NCBI RefSeq assembly: GCF_000014565.1
Contig: NC_008268.1
Location: forward strand, 2,976,001 to 3,040,000
DNA length: 64,000 bases
Source: Rhodococcus jostii RHA1
GTDB lineage: Bacteria > Actinomycetota > Actinomycetes > Mycobacteriales > Mycobacteriaceae
Direction: 5' to 3'
In this document: positions 35,756-45,461 of the stretch, piece after piece
Layout of the letters: each line of letters opens with the position of its first letter
Position numbering within the stretch: position 1 is the first letter of the stretch
Position numbers and translations under genes: made by a program
The notes under the pieces: model-generated
What the model was told of the DNA's origin: nothing
The model's database searches: none
Seen by the model: only the letters and a program-made list of their open reading frames with translations

Positions 35756-36853
35756 TCAGGCGTCGAAATCGACAGTCACGTTGTCGCTGACCGGGAAGGT
35801 CTGGCACGTCAGCACGAAGCCGGAGTCGACCTCGTAGTCCTCGAGCGCGTAGTTGCGGCGCATGTCCACGTCACCGCACGTGATCTTGGCGCGGCACGTT
35901 CCGCAGACGCCGCCCTTGCAGGCGAACGGAAGGTCCGAGCGGTACTTCTCGGCGGCGTCGAGGATCGACTCGTCCCGCGGCAGCGTCGCGGTGGTCGAGC
36001 GACCGTCCAGGACGAGCGTCACCTCACTGCTCGGCCCGGTGACGCCGGGTTCGCGGTGGGTTTCCATGGGCGGGGGCACGTCGTCGACGAAGAACAGTTC
36101 GTGATGCACGCGGCTCTTGTCGATCTGCAGGTCGCCGAGAACGGTCTCGGCGTCGGTGACCATGCCGTACGGGCCGCAGAGCCAGAAGTGATCGATGTCG
36201 GCCACCGGGACCACGGCGTCGAAGATGGCCCGGAGCCGGTCGGCGTCGAGACGGCCGGTGAACAGTTCGACCTCGCGGGGCTCGCGGGACAGGACATGGA
36301 TGATGTCGAAGCGCGACCCGTACGTGTCCTTGAGGTCGGCGATCTCCTCGGCGAACATCACCGAGCGGGTGCGCCGGTTGCCGTACAGGAGAACGACTTC
36401 GGCCTCCGGGTTGGCGAGCATCGACGCGGCGATCGACAGCATCGGCGTAATGCCCGATCCGGCGGCGATCAGTACGTGGCGACCGCCGGCCGCCGGGTCG
36501 GCGACGAACGTTCCGCTCGGACCCTGCACCTCGATCCGATCGCCGGGGCGGACGTCGCGCACGAGCCACGTCGAGAACAGACCGTCGGACACCTCGCGCA
36601 CACCGACCCGCGGCGCGGAACCGGAAGGCGCGCAGATGGAGTACGAGCGGCGGTGTTCGACGCCGTCGATCGTCCGCCGCAGCGTGAGCGACTGTCCGGG
36701 ACCGAACGCGAACTCGTCGGCGAGCTCGGCCGGAACGTCGAACGTGACCGCGACCGCGTCGTCGCACAGGGATTCGACGTCGGCGACGGTGAGGGTGTGA
36801 AACGCCCTGTTGCGCAACGCCGCACCGGGTTTCGGGGAGACCGCTGTGGTCAT
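35756..36853 (-). CDS. paaE: Phenylacetyl-CoA epoxidase reductase subunit
   Basis: The 365-residue product has the flavin motif RRSYSICAP, NAD site LIAAGSGITPMLSIA and the C-terminal 2Fe-2S ligands CKGGVCGTC. PaaE carries electrons from NADPH to the diiron PaaA. It starts two bases after paaD's stop in the paaABCDEK order. Confidence 0.95.
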   Translation of the reverse strand: MTTAVSPKPGAALRNRAFHTLTVADVESLCDDAVAVTFDVPAELADEFAFGPGQSLTLRRTIDGVEHRRSYSICAPSGSAPRVGVREVSDGLFSTWLVRDVRPGDRIEVQGPSGTFVADPAAGGRHVLIAAGSGITPMLSIAASMLANPEAEVVLLYGNRRTRSVMFAEEIADLKDTYGSRFDIIHVLSREPREVELFTGRLDADRLRAIFDAVVPVADIDHFWLCGPYGMVTDAETVLGDLQIDKSRVHHELFFVDDVPPPMETHREPGVTGPSSEVTLVLDGRSTTATLPRDESILDAAEKYRSDLPFACKGGVCGTCRAKITCGDVDMRRNYALEDYEVDSGFVLTCQTFPVSDNVTVDFDA

Positions 36854-36855
36854 GG

Positions 36856-37365
36856 TCAGATTTCCTTCACGTGATCGAAGGGCTCGAGGCAGTCGAGGCA
36901 CCGGTAGAGCGCCTTGCACAGCGTCGCCCCGAATTCCGAGTCGAGCCGGGTGTTCGCCGAGTGGCACTTGGGGCATGCCACGGGTCGCGGCTTGACGGTG
37001 AGCGTCAACGGCACCGGACCCGATGTGCGTCGCGGCGCGGGACCGGGTGTCGAGTAGCCGTTCTCGCGGAGCTTGCGCAGCCCGTTCTCACTGATCCAGT
37101 CCGTGCTCCACGGCGGCGACAGAACGGTCCTGACCTCGACGCTGCCGAACCCGGCGTCCTGCAGGGTGTGCTCGATGTCGTCCCGCATGGTGGCCATCGC
37201 GGGGCAACCGGAATAGGTGGGGGTGATGGTCACGACCACCGACCCGTCGGCGTATTCCTCGACGTCGCGCAGCACACCGAGATCGGCGAGCGTGAGCATC
37301 GGCATCTCGGGGTCGAGCACGGATTCGGCGAGGCGACGGGCGTCGCTGCGCACGGCGGTGGTCAT
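36856..37365 (-). CDS. paaD: Phenylacetyl-CoA epoxidase assembly protein PaaD
   Basis: The 169-residue product has an N-terminal MIP18/DUF59 domain (LTLADLGVLRDVEEY, PTYSGCPAM) and a C-terminal four-cysteine knuckle (CPKCHS and CLDC). PaaD is needed for the iron-sulfur/diiron assembly of the epoxidase. The start lies one base after the paaC stop. Confidence 0.93.
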   Translation of the reverse strand: MTTAVRSDARRLAESVLDPEMPMLTLADLGVLRDVEEYADGSVVVTITPTYSGCPAMATMRDDIEHTLQDAGFGSVEVRTVLSPPWSTDWISENGLRKLRENGYSTPGPAPRRTSGPVPLTLTVKPRPVACPKCHSANTRLDSEFGATLCKALYRCLDCLEPFDHVKEI

Positions 37366-37366
37366 G

Positions 37367-38284
37367 TCACCACACTCCTTCGGGGTGCGCCCGGGCCACG
37401 CTCTGCATCTCGGCGAGCAGCAGTCCGAGCGACTCGGTGTGCAATCCCTGCCGTCCTGCCCGGCCGCCGACGGTGCCGACGGTCCGGCCGGTCGGTGCGG
37501 TGAGCTCGGCGGCGCGCAGCACCTGTTCGAGCACGGAATCGAATTCCTCACGCACGTCCCGCGGGTCGACGCCCACCCCCACCGCCGCGAGCGCGAGCTC
37601 CTCGGTGGTCGGGACGAACAATTCCTCGACATACGGCCACACGTGGGTGAGCGCCGCTTCCATCCTGGTCTTCGACTCCTCCGTGCCGCAGCCGAGCGTC
37701 ACAACCCAGCGGGCCGCGTAGTCGCGGTGGTAGGTGACTTCCTTGACGCCCTTCACCGCGACCGCCGCGAGGACCGGGTCCCGGGACGTGCGGAGACGAT
37801 CGAACAGCGCGAGACGCCACGTCGAGAACACCAGCAGTCGCGTGATCGACTGAGCGAAGTCGCCGTTGTCGAGTTCGGCCAGCCGGGTGTTGCGGAACCG
37901 ATTCTCGTCCCGGAAGAACGCGAGCGCGTCCTCGGCGGGAATGGGGCTCGTCTCCGAGATGTACGGCACCACCGACGCGTCCGCCGCGGCCGCCCGGGCG
38001 AGCAGCAGTCGCGCCTGACCGAGCAGGTCGAGCCCGACGTTCGCGAGCGCAACCTCTTCCTCGAGTTCCGGTGCGCGCGTGCTCCACTCGGCGAGACGCT
38101 GTGAGCTGATCAGTGCATCGTCACCGAGCATCAGGCAGTAGCCGGCCAGCGCGGAGAGGTCGACGTCCTCCGGAACCGTGGTGTCGACACCCGCGAGGGG
38201 GTCGTCGAAGCTGGTGCCGAACGCCCACTGGCCGTGGCTGTCTTCGTCGACGAGGCCTTCGTAAGCATTGTCGTGGTCGGTCAT
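37367..38284 (-). CDS. paaC: Phenylacetyl-CoA epoxidase structural subunit
   Basis: The 305-residue ferritin-like protein forms the structural partner of PaaA. Landmarks include YCLMLGDDALISSQRLAEW and EVALANVGLDLLGQARLL, where the iron ligands of PaaA are not kept. ATG 38284 is preferred over an in-frame GTG four codons upstream. Confidence 0.93.
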   Translation of the reverse strand: MTDHDNAYEGLVDEDSHGQWAFGTSFDDPLAGVDTTVPEDVDLSALAGYCLMLGDDALISSQRLAEWSTRAPELEEEVALANVGLDLLGQARLLLARAAAADASVVPYISETSPIPAEDALAFFRDENRFRNTRLAELDNGDFAQSITRLLVFSTWRLALFDRLRTSRDPVLAAVAVKGVKEVTYHRDYAARWVVTLGCGTEESKTRMEAALTHVWPYVEELFVPTTEELALAAVGVGVDPRDVREEFDSVLEQVLRAAELTAPTGRTVGTVGGRAGRQGLHTESLGLLLAEMQSVARAHPEGVW

Positions 38285-38292
38285 CGTCAGCC

Positions 38293-38598
38293 TCACATGT
38301 GGGGAACGTTGTCGGGGATCTCGTAGAACGTGGGGTGCCGGTACACCTTGTCGCCGCTGGGCGCGAAGTAGGGATCCTTCTCCGACGGGCTGGAGGCCAC
38401 GATCGAACTGGACCGCACCACCCAGATGCTCACGCCCTCGTTGCGGCGGGTGTAGACGTCCCGGGCGTGCCGGACGGCCATCTCGTCGTCGGCGGCGTGC
38501 AGGGATCCGACGTGAACGTGGTTGAGTCCGCGCTTGCCGCGCAAGAACACCTCGTACAGGGGCCAGTCCGCGCGTACTGCGTTGTCGTCCGTGCTCAT
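38293..38598 (-). CDS. paaB: Phenylacetyl-CoA epoxidase subunit PaaB
   Basis: The 101-residue protein has the PaaB features: [20 protein letters not shown] near the N-terminus, [17 protein letters not shown] and [19 protein letters not shown] at the end. It bridges the PaaAC core. Its start overlaps the paaA stop by four bases. Confidence 0.95.
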   Translation of the reverse strand: MSTDDNAVRADWPLYEVFLRGKRGLNHVHVGSLHAADDEMAVRHARDVYTRRNEGVSIWVVRSSSIVASSPSEKDPYFAPSGDKVYRHPTFYEIPDNVPHM

Positions 38599-39548
38599 CG
38601 TGCGTTCTCCTTGCTGCTCTCGCGGCGGGCGAAGGCCGTCGCGGCCTCCCGCACCCACGCCCCGTTCTCGTGTGCTGCCCGCCGGTTGGCGACGCGCTCG
38701 ACGCTCGATGCGCCGTTGCCCTTGATCACCTGCATGAACTCGCTCCAGTCGGGCTCACCGAAGTCGTGAGCGCCGCGCTCGGCGTTCCACTTCAGGTCCG
38801 GATCCGGGAACGTCACGCCGAGCACCTCGGCCTGCGGGATGGACATGTCGACGAACCGCTGACGGAGTTCGTCGTTGGTGTGCCGCTTGATGCGCCACTT
38901 CATGGACTGCTCGGAGTTGGGCGACTGATCGTCCGGCGGACCGAACATCATCAGCGCCGGCCACCACCAGCGGTTCACCGACTCCTGCACCATCTCGCGC
39001 TGGGCGTCGGTGCCGCGCATCATCGTCATCAGCAGTTCGAAGCCCTGACGCTGGTGGAACGACTCCTCCTTGCACACCCGGATCATCGCCCGCGCGTACG
39101 GCCCGAAGGAGCTGCGGCACAACGGGACCTGGTTGCAGATCGCGGCGCCGTCGACGAGCCAGCCGATCACGCCGACGTCGGCGTAGGTCAGCGTCGGGTA
39201 GTTGAAGATCGAGGAGTACTTCTGCTTGCCTTCGATCAGCTTCTCGGTGAGGTCGGCGCGATCGGCTCCGAGCGTCTCGGCGGCCGAGTACAGGTACAGG
39301 CCGTGCCCGGCCTCGTCCTGAACCTTCGCCATGAGGATCGCCTTGCGGCGCAGCGACGGCGCGCGGGTGAGCCAGTTGCCCTCCGGTTGCATGCCGATGA
39401 TCTCCGAGTGCGCGTGCTGCGCGATCTGCCGGATCAGCGTCTTGCGGTAGCCGTCGGGCATCCAGTCCCTCGGCTCGACCCTCTGGTCGGCCGCGATGGT
39501 GTCATCGAAGAGCTCTTGCAGCTCATCGGAAGCGTTTGACGTGGTCAT
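38595..39548 (-). CDS. paaA: Phenylacetyl-CoA epoxidase catalytic (diiron) subunit
   Basis: The 317-residue ferritin-like protein has the diiron ligand segments [33 protein letters not shown] and [16 protein letters not shown]. It makes the 1,2-epoxide of phenylacetyl-CoA. The ATG at 39548 lies behind AGGTAGGAC, and a 14-bp operator-like palindrome is at 39565-39578. It is the first gene of the paaABCDEK-araC run. Confidence 0.96.
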   Translation of the reverse strand: MTTSNASDELQELFDDTIAADQRVEPRDWMPDGYRKTLIRQIAQHAHSEIIGMQPEGNWLTRAPSLRRKAILMAKVQDEAGHGLYLYSAAETLGADRADLTEKLIEGKQKYSSIFNYPTLTYADVGVIGWLVDGAAICNQVPLCRSSFGPYARAMIRVCKEESFHQRQGFELLMTMMRGTDAQREMVQESVNRWWWPALMMFGPPDDQSPNSEQSMKWRIKRHTNDELRQRFVDMSIPQAEVLGVTFPDPDLKWNAERGAHDFGEPDWSEFMQVIKGNGASSVERVANRRAAHENGAWVREAATAFARRESSKENAR

Positions 39549-39564
39549 ATGTCCTACCTCTATT

Positions 39565-39578
39565 ACCGAATGATCGGT
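39565..39578. promoter_or_regulatory. PaaR-type operator upstream of paaA
   Basis: ACCGAATGATCGGT has five-base inverted arms and lies 17 bp before the paaA start. It shares the consensus ACCGAA-N2-TTCGGT with the sites at 43298 and 43394. TetR-type PaaR repressors of actinobacteria recognise this kind of palindrome; no paaR gene is in the window. Confidence 0.65.
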
Positions 39579-39602
39579 TGGTATCAAGTATGCATGTCAG
39601 CC

Positions 39603-39622
39603 CCCGCCCACACAAGGGCGGG
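39603..39622 (-). terminator. Terminator hairpin after paaG
   Basis: CCCGCCC at 39603-39609 pairs with GGGCGGG at 39616-39622 around a six-base loop. It lies 13 bp past the paaG stop and before the paaA promoter, so it separates the two minus-strand paa transcription units. Confidence 0.65.
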
Positions 39623-39634
39623 AGCCGAATTACG

Positions 39635-40426
39635 TCAGTGGCCTTCGAAGGCGGGCGTGCGCTTCGCGAGGAACGCGTCGACCGCGCTGCGGTGATCCTT
39701 CGACCGGCCGAGTTGCTCCGCGGCCCCACGCTCCCGCTCGAGCGCCTCCGACAGCCCGGTCGACGCCGCCGAGACCAGCGCCTTGACCTGCGCATACGCC
39801 GCCGTGGGACCGTCGGCCAGCTTCCGCGCCAGCGCGGCGGCCGCGTCCCCGAGTTCGGCATCGGGCACCACCCGGTGCACCAGCCCCCAGTCCAGCGCCT
39901 GCGCCGCCGTGAACCGGTCGCCGAGCATCATCAGCCCGGTCGCCCGGCTCGGTCCGAGCGCCTGCACCAGGGTGTGACTCAGCCCGGAGTCACCGGCCAG
40001 CGCGATCCCCGTGAACGCCGTGGCGAACTTGGCTCCCTCCCCCGCGATCCGGATGTCGGCGGCCAGGGCGATGCCCAGCCCCGCCCCGACACAGGCGCCG
40101 CCGACCGCGACGACGACCGGGACGCGGACCGCGGCCAGCGCCCGGAGCAGCGGATTGTAGTGCTCGGCGACGGTGTCCATCGCGTGCGCTGGGTCCGCCT
40201 CCAGCCCGGCGACGTGCTCGGCCAGGTCCTGGCCGACACAGAAGTTCTTCCCCTCCGCCTGCAGCAGCAGGGCGCGCACGCTGTCGTCGGCGGCGACCTT
40301 TTCCACCGCCGCCAGCAACTGTTCCTTCACCGCGCGGTCCAGGGCGTTGGACGCGCCCGCACGGCGCAGGGTGATGGTGGCCAGTCCCGCGTCCACGGAA
40401 AGTCCGACCACGTCGTCAGTGCTCAT
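39635..40426 (-). CDS. paaG: 1,2-epoxyphenylacetyl-CoA isomerase (enoyl-CoA hydratase family)
   Basis: The 263-residue crotonase-fold protein has KNFCVGQDLAEH at about 60-71, the PaaG-type oxyanion loop with Asp rather than the paired glutamates of hydratases, and GGACVGAGLGIALAADIRIAG cut here by VGAGLGIALAADI. It turns the epoxide into an oxepin. It is the last gene of the paaJFHG unit. Confidence 0.9.
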   Translation of the reverse strand: MSTDDVVGLSVDAGLATITLRRAGASNALDRAVKEQLLAAVEKVAADDSVRALLLQAEGKNFCVGQDLAEHVAGLEADPAHAMDTVAEHYNPLLRALAAVRVPVVVAVGGACVGAGLGIALAADIRIAGEGAKFATAFTGIALAGDSGLSHTLVQALGPSRATGLMMLGDRFTAAQALDWGLVHRVVPDAELGDAAAALARKLADGPTAAYAQVKALVSAASTGLSEALERERGAAEQLGRSKDHRSAVDAFLAKRTPAFEGH

Positions 40427-40465
40427 GAGAATGTGCCTCCTGCTGGTTGTGGTGTGGGTGGCCCG

Positions 40466-41320
40466 TCAGGACCAGGTGAAGAACCCCTGGCCGGTCTTGC
40501 GGCCGAGTTCGCCCTTGGCGACCTTCTCGCGCAGCAGCGCGGGCGGCGCGAACCGGTCGCCGAGCGTCTTCGCCAGGTGCTCGGCGATCGCGAGCCGGAC
40601 GTCCAGTCCGACCAGATCGGTGGACCGCAGCGGTCCCATCGGGTGGCGATAGCCGAGTTCCATGGCCCGGTCGATGGACTCGGCGTCGGCGACGCCTTCC
40701 TCGAGCATCCGGATCGCCTCGAGCCCGAGGCACACGCCGAGACGGCTGGTCGCGAAGCCGGGAGAATCGTTGACCAGCACCTCGGTCTTGCCGAGCTGGG
40801 CGACCCACTCCCGGACCTTCTCGACGACGCCGGCATCGGTGGCCGGGGCGCGGACGATCTCGACGAGCGACGACGCCGGAACCGGATTGAAGAAGTGCAT
40901 GCCGATCAGCCGGGCCGGGTCGCCGAGGGCACTGCCGAGTTCGGCGATCGAGATCGAACTGGTGTTGCTGGCGATTACCGTCGTGGGCGACACCGTCTTC
41001 TCGACGAGCGAGAGCACGGATAGCTTGAGGTCGACCAGTTCGGGCACCGCCTCGACCACCAGATCCAGGGCCGGCGGGAGCGCATCGGGGGCGGCCACCG
41101 TGGAGACCCGTCCGAGGATCGTCGCGGGATCGACGTCGCCGAGCTTGCCGCGTTCGTGCGCGCGGTCGAGTCCGTCGGACACCCGCTTCACGGCCGCCTC
41201 CCGGTCGCCGCTCTCGGCGATGATGACGGTGGAGCCGAGGGTGGCGAAGACCTGTGCGATACCCGCGCCCATCCGGCCGCCGCCGACCACTCCGACGTTC
41301 TTCGGTGCTGTGCTCGTCAT
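40466..41320 (-). CDS. paaH: 3-hydroxyacyl-CoA dehydrogenase
   Basis: The 284-residue protein starts with the NAD-binding GVVGGGRMGAGIAQVFA (about 9-25) and has the catalytic-histidine motif GMHFFNPVPASSLVEI and the C-terminal helical domain. It oxidises 3-hydroxyadipyl-CoA. Its start overlaps the paaF stop by four bases. Confidence 0.93.
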   Translation of the reverse strand: MTSTAPKNVGVVGGGRMGAGIAQVFATLGSTVIIAESGDREAAVKRVSDGLDRAHERGKLGDVDPATILGRVSTVAAPDALPPALDLVVEAVPELVDLKLSVLSLVEKTVSPTTVIASNTSSISIAELGSALGDPARLIGMHFFNPVPASSLVEIVRAPATDAGVVEKVREWVAQLGKTEVLVNDSPGFATSRLGVCLGLEAIRMLEEGVADAESIDRAMELGYRHPMGPLRSTDLVGLDVRLAIAEHLAKTLGDRFAPPALLREKVAKGELGRKTGQGFFTWS

Positions 41321-42045
41321 TTCTTCTTCTCCAGAAAGGCAGTCATGCGGTCGTGTTTGTCGCGGCTCTCGAACAGCACCGCCTGCGCGATGTCGTCGGC
41401 GAACGGGTGCGAGCCCGGTGCGTCGACGATCATCTTCGTGAGCTTGAGCGCCAGCGGCGCCGATCGGGTGATGCGGTCGATGACCTTGTGCGCTGCATCG
41501 ATGTGCTCGCCGGGTGCGACGACACTCATCACGAGTCCGCTGCGCAGCGCGTCCTGCGCGTCGAGGTTCCGGCCGCCGAGCAGAACCTGCTTGGCGACGG
41601 ACGTGCCGACCAATTCGGGCAACCGGTAACTGGCCCCGGCCGCGGCCATGATGCCCAGCCCCGGCTCCGGGTTCCCGAAGACCGCGGTCTCGGTGGCGAT
41701 GCGGATGTCACAGGCGTAGGACAGTTCGGCGCCGCCGCCGAGCGCGTACCCGCTCACCGCGGCGACGGTGGGCATCGGCAGCTTCGCGATGCGGTCGAAC
41801 AAGTTGCGGTTGATGCCGGCGAACGCCTCGTCGCGGCCGCGCTCACGCAGTTCGGCGATGTCTGCGCCGCCGGCGAAGTGATCGCCCTCGCCGGTCAGCA
41901 ACATCGGCTTCGGCGTCGCCTCCAGCGACGCGCACACCTGGTGCAGTTCGCCGATCATCTCCGCGTTGATCGCGTTGCGCTGTGCGGGACGATGCAGCGT
42001 GACCACCATGCGGTCGTCGCGGTCCTCGATCTTCAGTGTGTTCAC
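41317..42045 (-). CDS. paaF: 2,3-dehydroadipyl-CoA hydratase
   Basis: The 242-residue crotonase-family hydratase has EGDHFAGGADIAEL, SGYALGGGAELSYACD and GNPEPGLGIMAAAGASYRL, the loops with the two catalytic glutamates. GTG 42045 overlaps the paaJ stop and is chosen over an upstream extension. It hydrates the unsaturated C6 acyl-CoA. Confidence 0.92.
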   Translation of the reverse strand: MNTLKIEDRDDRMVVTLHRPAQRNAINAEMIGELHQVCASLEATPKPMLLTGEGDHFAGGADIAELRERGRDEAFAGINRNLFDRIAKLPMPTVAAVSGYALGGGAELSYACDIRIATETAVFGNPEPGLGIMAAAGASYRLPELVGTSVAKQVLLGGRNLDAQDALRSGLVMSVVAPGEHIDAAHKVIDRITRSAPLALKLTKMIVDAPGSHPFADDIAQAVLFESRDKHDRMTAFLEKKK

Positions 42046-43262
42046 GGCGCCTCGATCAACATCGCGACGCCCTGGCCGACGCCCACGCACAGCGTGGCCA
42101 GTCCGCGGCGGGCGCCTTCGCGTTCCATCCGGCCGAGCAGCGTCAGCAGGATCCGCGCACCCGAGCAGCCCAGCGGGTGGCCGAGCGCGATGGCGCCGCC
42201 GTCCGCGTTGACGATCGACTCGTCGAGCTTCAACTGCCGGATCACCCCGAGCGACTGCGCCGCGAAGGCCTCGTTGAGTTCGGCGGCGCCGAGGTCGGAG
42301 ATCGACCAGTTGGCGCGGGCAAGGGCCTTGCGGGTGGCCGGGACCGGCCCCAGACCCATGACGTTGGGGGCGATACCCGCGCTCGCACTGGTGACGATGC
42401 GGCCGCGGACGGTCAGGCCGTACTTCTCCACCGCCGCCTCGCTCGCGACGACCAGGGCCGCGGCGCCGTCCGAGAGGGACGACGACGAGCCGGCGGTCAC
42501 GATGCCGCCGGTGCGGAACACCGGTTTCAGCGAACCCAGCTTCTCCAGAGTGGTTCCCCGCCTGGGGGTTTCGTCGGCGGCCAGTTCACCGTCGCGCACC
42601 GGCACGGGCACGATCTCGCGCTCGAACCGGCCGGCGTCCACCGCCGCGATCGCCCGCTCCTGGCTGCGCAGCGCGAAGGCGTCGCTCTCGGCGCGGGTGA
42701 CGCCCTCGAGCGCGGCGACCTCCTCGGCCGTCTCGCCCATCGACAGCGTCACCTTGCGGACGTCCGGTCCGGCCCCGGCCGGAACGTCACGGTCTGCCGC
42801 GGTGAACCGCGGGTTCGTGAACCGCCAGCCGAGCGAGGTGTCGGCCACCTCCCCCGGACGTGCCCACGGGGTGCCGGGCTTGGCCATCACCCAGGGTGCG
42901 CGGGTCATCGATTCGACGCCGCCGGCGATCACGATGTCGGCCTCGCCGCTGCGGATGGTGTGCGCGGCGGACGCGACGGCGGTCAGACCGCTCGCGCACA
43001 GGCGGTTCACCGTGTAGCCGGGAACGCTGTCGGGCAGGCCCGCGAGCAGCACGGCCATGCGGGCGACGTCCCGGTTGTCCTCGCCGGCCTGGTTGGCGGC
43101 CCCGAGGATCACCTCGTCGACGGCGTCGCCCGGGATTCCGGCCCGGCGGGCGGCCTCGGCCACGACGAGACCGGCAAGGTCGTCGGGGCGCACTCCCGCG
43201 AGCGCTCCGCCGTATCGACCCTGCGGGGTACGGGCTCCGTCCACCAGAAACACTTCGGCCAC
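42042..43262 (-). CDS. paaJ: 3-oxoadipyl-CoA thiolase
   Basis: The 406-residue thiolase has the catalytic cysteine in VNRLCASGLTAVASAAH (about 84-100), the histidine in ELNEAFAAQSL and the second cysteine in GLATLCVGVGQGVAM. GTG 43262 with AGGAG six bases upstream is the start; the longer frame reads through that ribosome site. It releases acetyl-CoA and succinyl-CoA at the end of the pathway. Confidence 0.94.
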   Translation of the reverse strand: MAEVFLVDGARTPQGRYGGALAGVRPDDLAGLVVAEAARRAGIPGDAVDEVILGAANQAGEDNRDVARMAVLLAGLPDSVPGYTVNRLCASGLTAVASAAHTIRSGEADIVIAGGVESMTRAPWVMAKPGTPWARPGEVADTSLGWRFTNPRFTAADRDVPAGAGPDVRKVTLSMGETAEEVAALEGVTRAESDAFALRSQERAIAAVDAGRFEREIVPVPVRDGELAADETPRRGTTLEKLGSLKPVFRTGGIVTAGSSSSLSDGAAALVVASEAAVEKYGLTVRGRIVTSASAGIAPNVMGLGPVPATRKALARANWSISDLGAAELNEAFAAQSLGVIRQLKLDESIVNADGGAIALGHPLGCSGARILLTLLGRMEREGARRGLATLCVGVGQGVAMLIEAP

Positions 43263-43297
43263 AGTCTTCTCCTTCACGGGGGTGCCGTCTATTAATA

Positions 43298-43311
43298 ACC
43301 GAATCTTCGGT
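43298..43311. promoter_or_regulatory. PaaR-type operator upstream of paaJ
   Basis: ACCGAATCTTCGGT has perfect six-base arms around TC. It lies 36 bp before the paaJ start on the minus strand and is the most symmetric of the three copies in the paa block. Confidence 0.7.
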
Positions 43312-43393
43312 CGGTACGCAAGGGGAGGTAGCGCACGAAAAGTTGCGATCCTCCCTTGACAACCAGCGGCGGAAGCGACGATTCTGTTAACCG

Positions 43394-43407
43394 ACCGAAC
43401 GTACGGT
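43394..43407. promoter_or_regulatory. PaaR-type operator upstream of paaZ
   Basis: ACCGAACGTACGGT lies 15 bp before the paaZ GTG, so a bound repressor would block initiation. It shares the ACCGAA..CGGT core with the sites at 39565 and 43298; the right arm carries one change. Confidence 0.65.
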
Positions 43408-43421
43408 GAAATGGAGTTGTC

Positions 43422-45461
43422 GTGAGCAAGTTACTGGAAAGCTACGCCGCCGGACGCTGGTACACCGCGCCGGACGAGGGAACGCCGCTGCTGAGCGCGG
43501 TCGACGGCTCCGAGGTGGCGCGCATCTCCGCGACCGGACTCGACCTGGGCGAGATGGTGACCTACGCCCGCGAGGTGGGCGGAGCGGCGCTCGGGAAGCT
43601 GACCTTCCACGAGCGTGCCGCTGTCCTCAAGGCGCTCGCCCTCACCCTCATGGCGGGCAAGGAGGAGTTCTACGCCCTCTCCACCTCGACCGGCGCCACC
43701 AAGCGCGACTCCGGCGTCGACATCGACGGCGGCTTCGGCACCCTCCTCAGCTATGCCGGCAAGGCCAGGCGGGAACTGCCCAACGACACCGTCTACCTCG
43801 ACGGCGCGTTCGAGCAGCTGGGCAAGAAGGGCACGTTCCTCGGCCAGCACGTCTACACCTCGCGCCGCGGCGTGGCCGTCCAGATCAACGCGTTCAACTT
43901 CCCGGTGTGGGGCTTCCTCGAGAAGCTCGCCCCCGCGTTCATCGCCGGCGTCCCGTCCATCGTCAAGCCTGCGAGCCAGTCGGCCTATCTCACCGAACTC
44001 GTGTTCCGTCGCATCATCGAGTCCGGGCTGCTGCCCGAGGGTTCGGTCCAGCTGCTGTCGGGCAGCGCCCGCGTGCTGCTCGACCACCTCGGTGGGCAGG
44101 ACTCCGTGGCGTTCACCGGATCCGCCGACACCGCGGCCACCCTGCGAGCGCACCCGAACGTCGTCGGTGAGGGCGTCCACTTCAACGCCGAGGCCGATTC
44201 GCTCAACGCGTCGATCCTCGGCTCCGACGTCGAACCGGGCAGCGAGGAATTCGACCTCTACGTCAAGCAGCTCGTCACCGAGATGACGGTGAAGGCCGGC
44301 CAGAAGTGCACCGCCATCCGGCGCGCCTTCGTGCCGTCGGCGTTGATGGACGACGTCATCGCCGCTGCCGAGGCCCGGCTGTCGCGCGTCGTGGTCGGCG
44401 CCCCCGACGCCGAAGGCGTCACGATGGGTGCGCTCGCCAGCCTCGAACAGCGCGACGAGGTCCTGAAATCGCTCCGCGGCCTGACCAAGTCGGCGCAGAT
44501 CGTGGTCGGCGACCCGGAGAACTTCGACGTCGTCGGCGCCGACAAGGCGACGGGCGCGTTCCTGCCGCCGATCCTGCTGCGCTCCGACGACAAGGACGCC
44601 ACCGAACCCCACGACATCGAGGCCTTCGGTCCCGTCAGCACCGTCATCGGATACGACAGCACCGACGAGGTCATCGAACTCGCCGCCCGCGGCAAGGGCA
44701 GCCTCGTCGCCTCCCTCGTCACCCGTGATTCCGCACTCGCCCGCGACATCGTGCTGGGCCTCGCCCCGTTCCACGGCCGCGTCCTCGTCCTCAACCGCGA
44801 CGACGCCAAGGAATCCACCGGCCACGGCTCACCCCTGCCCGTCCTCGTGCACGGCGGCCCCGGACGCGCGGGCGGGGGCGAGGAACTCGGCGGTATCCGC
44901 GGCATCCTGCACCACATGCAGCGCACCGCGGTCCAGGCCACCCCCGACATCCTGACCGCGGTCGGAAACAAGTGGGTCACCGGTTCGCAGCGCAACGACG
45001 ACGGCGTCCACCCGTTCCGGAAGAACCTTGCGCAGTTGCGGATCGGCGACACCATCGTCGGCGGCCCCCGCCAGGTCACCCTCGCCGACATCGACCACTT
45101 CGCCGAGTTCACCGGCGACACGTTCTACGCCCACACCGACCCCGAGGCGGCGGCCGCGAACCCGCTGTTCGGCGGCATCGTCGCCCACGGATACCTCGTC
45201 GTCTCCCTCGCCGCCGGTCTGTTCGTCGAACCGAATCCCGGCCCCGTCCTCGCCAACTTCGGCGTCGACAACCTCCGGTTCCTCACCCCCGTCAAGGCCG
45301 ACGACAGCCTCACCGTCACGCTCACCGCGAAGCTCATCACGCCGCGCAGCAGCGCCGACTACGGTGAAGTCCGTTGGGATGCAATCGTCGTCAACCAGGA
45401 CGGCGATCCCGTCGCAACGTACGACGTACTCACCCTCGTCGCCAAAGGAGAAAACGCATGA
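43422..45461 (+). CDS. paaZ: Bifunctional oxepin-CoA hydrolase/semialdehyde dehydrogenase
   Basis: The 679-residue fusion has an aldehyde dehydrogenase at about 1-520 (INAFNFPVWGFLEKLAPAF, SGSARVLLDHL, and the catalytic Cys in KAGQKCTAIRRAFVP) and a MaoC-type hotdog hydratase at about 540-675 (FAEFTGDTFYAHTDPEAAAA, NPLFGGIVAHGYLVV). It opens the oxepin-CoA ring and oxidises the semialdehyde. GTG 43422 has GGAG upstream and the operator just before it. The stop overlaps the EthD gene start. Confidence 0.95.
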   Translation: MSKLLESYAAGRWYTAPDEGTPLLSAVDGSEVARISATGLDLGEMVTYAREVGGAALGKLTFHERAAVLKALALTLMAGKEEFYALSTSTGATKRDSGVDIDGGFGTLLSYAGKARRELPNDTVYLDGAFEQLGKKGTFLGQHVYTSRRGVAVQINAFNFPVWGFLEKLAPAFIAGVPSIVKPASQSAYLTELVFRRIIESGLLPEGSVQLLSGSARVLLDHLGGQDSVAFTGSADTAATLRAHPNVVGEGVHFNAEADSLNASILGSDVEPGSEEFDLYVKQLVTEMTVKAGQKCTAIRRAFVPSALMDDVIAAAEARLSRVVVGAPDAEGVTMGALASLEQRDEVLKSLRGLTKSAQIVVGDPENFDVVGADKATGAFLPPILLRSDDKDATEPHDIEAFGPVSTVIGYDSTDEVIELAARGKGSLVASLVTRDSALARDIVLGLAPFHGRVLVLNRDDAKESTGHGSPLPVLVHGGPGRAGGGEELGGIRGILHHMQRTAVQATPDILTAVGNKWVTGSQRNDDGVHPFRKNLAQLRIGDTIVGGPRQVTLADIDHFAEFTGDTFYAHTDPEAAAANPLFGGIVAHGYLVVSLAAGLFVEPNPGPVLANFGVDNLRFLTPVKADDSLTVTLTAKLITPRSSADYGEVRWDAIVVNQDGDPVATYDVLTLVAKGENA

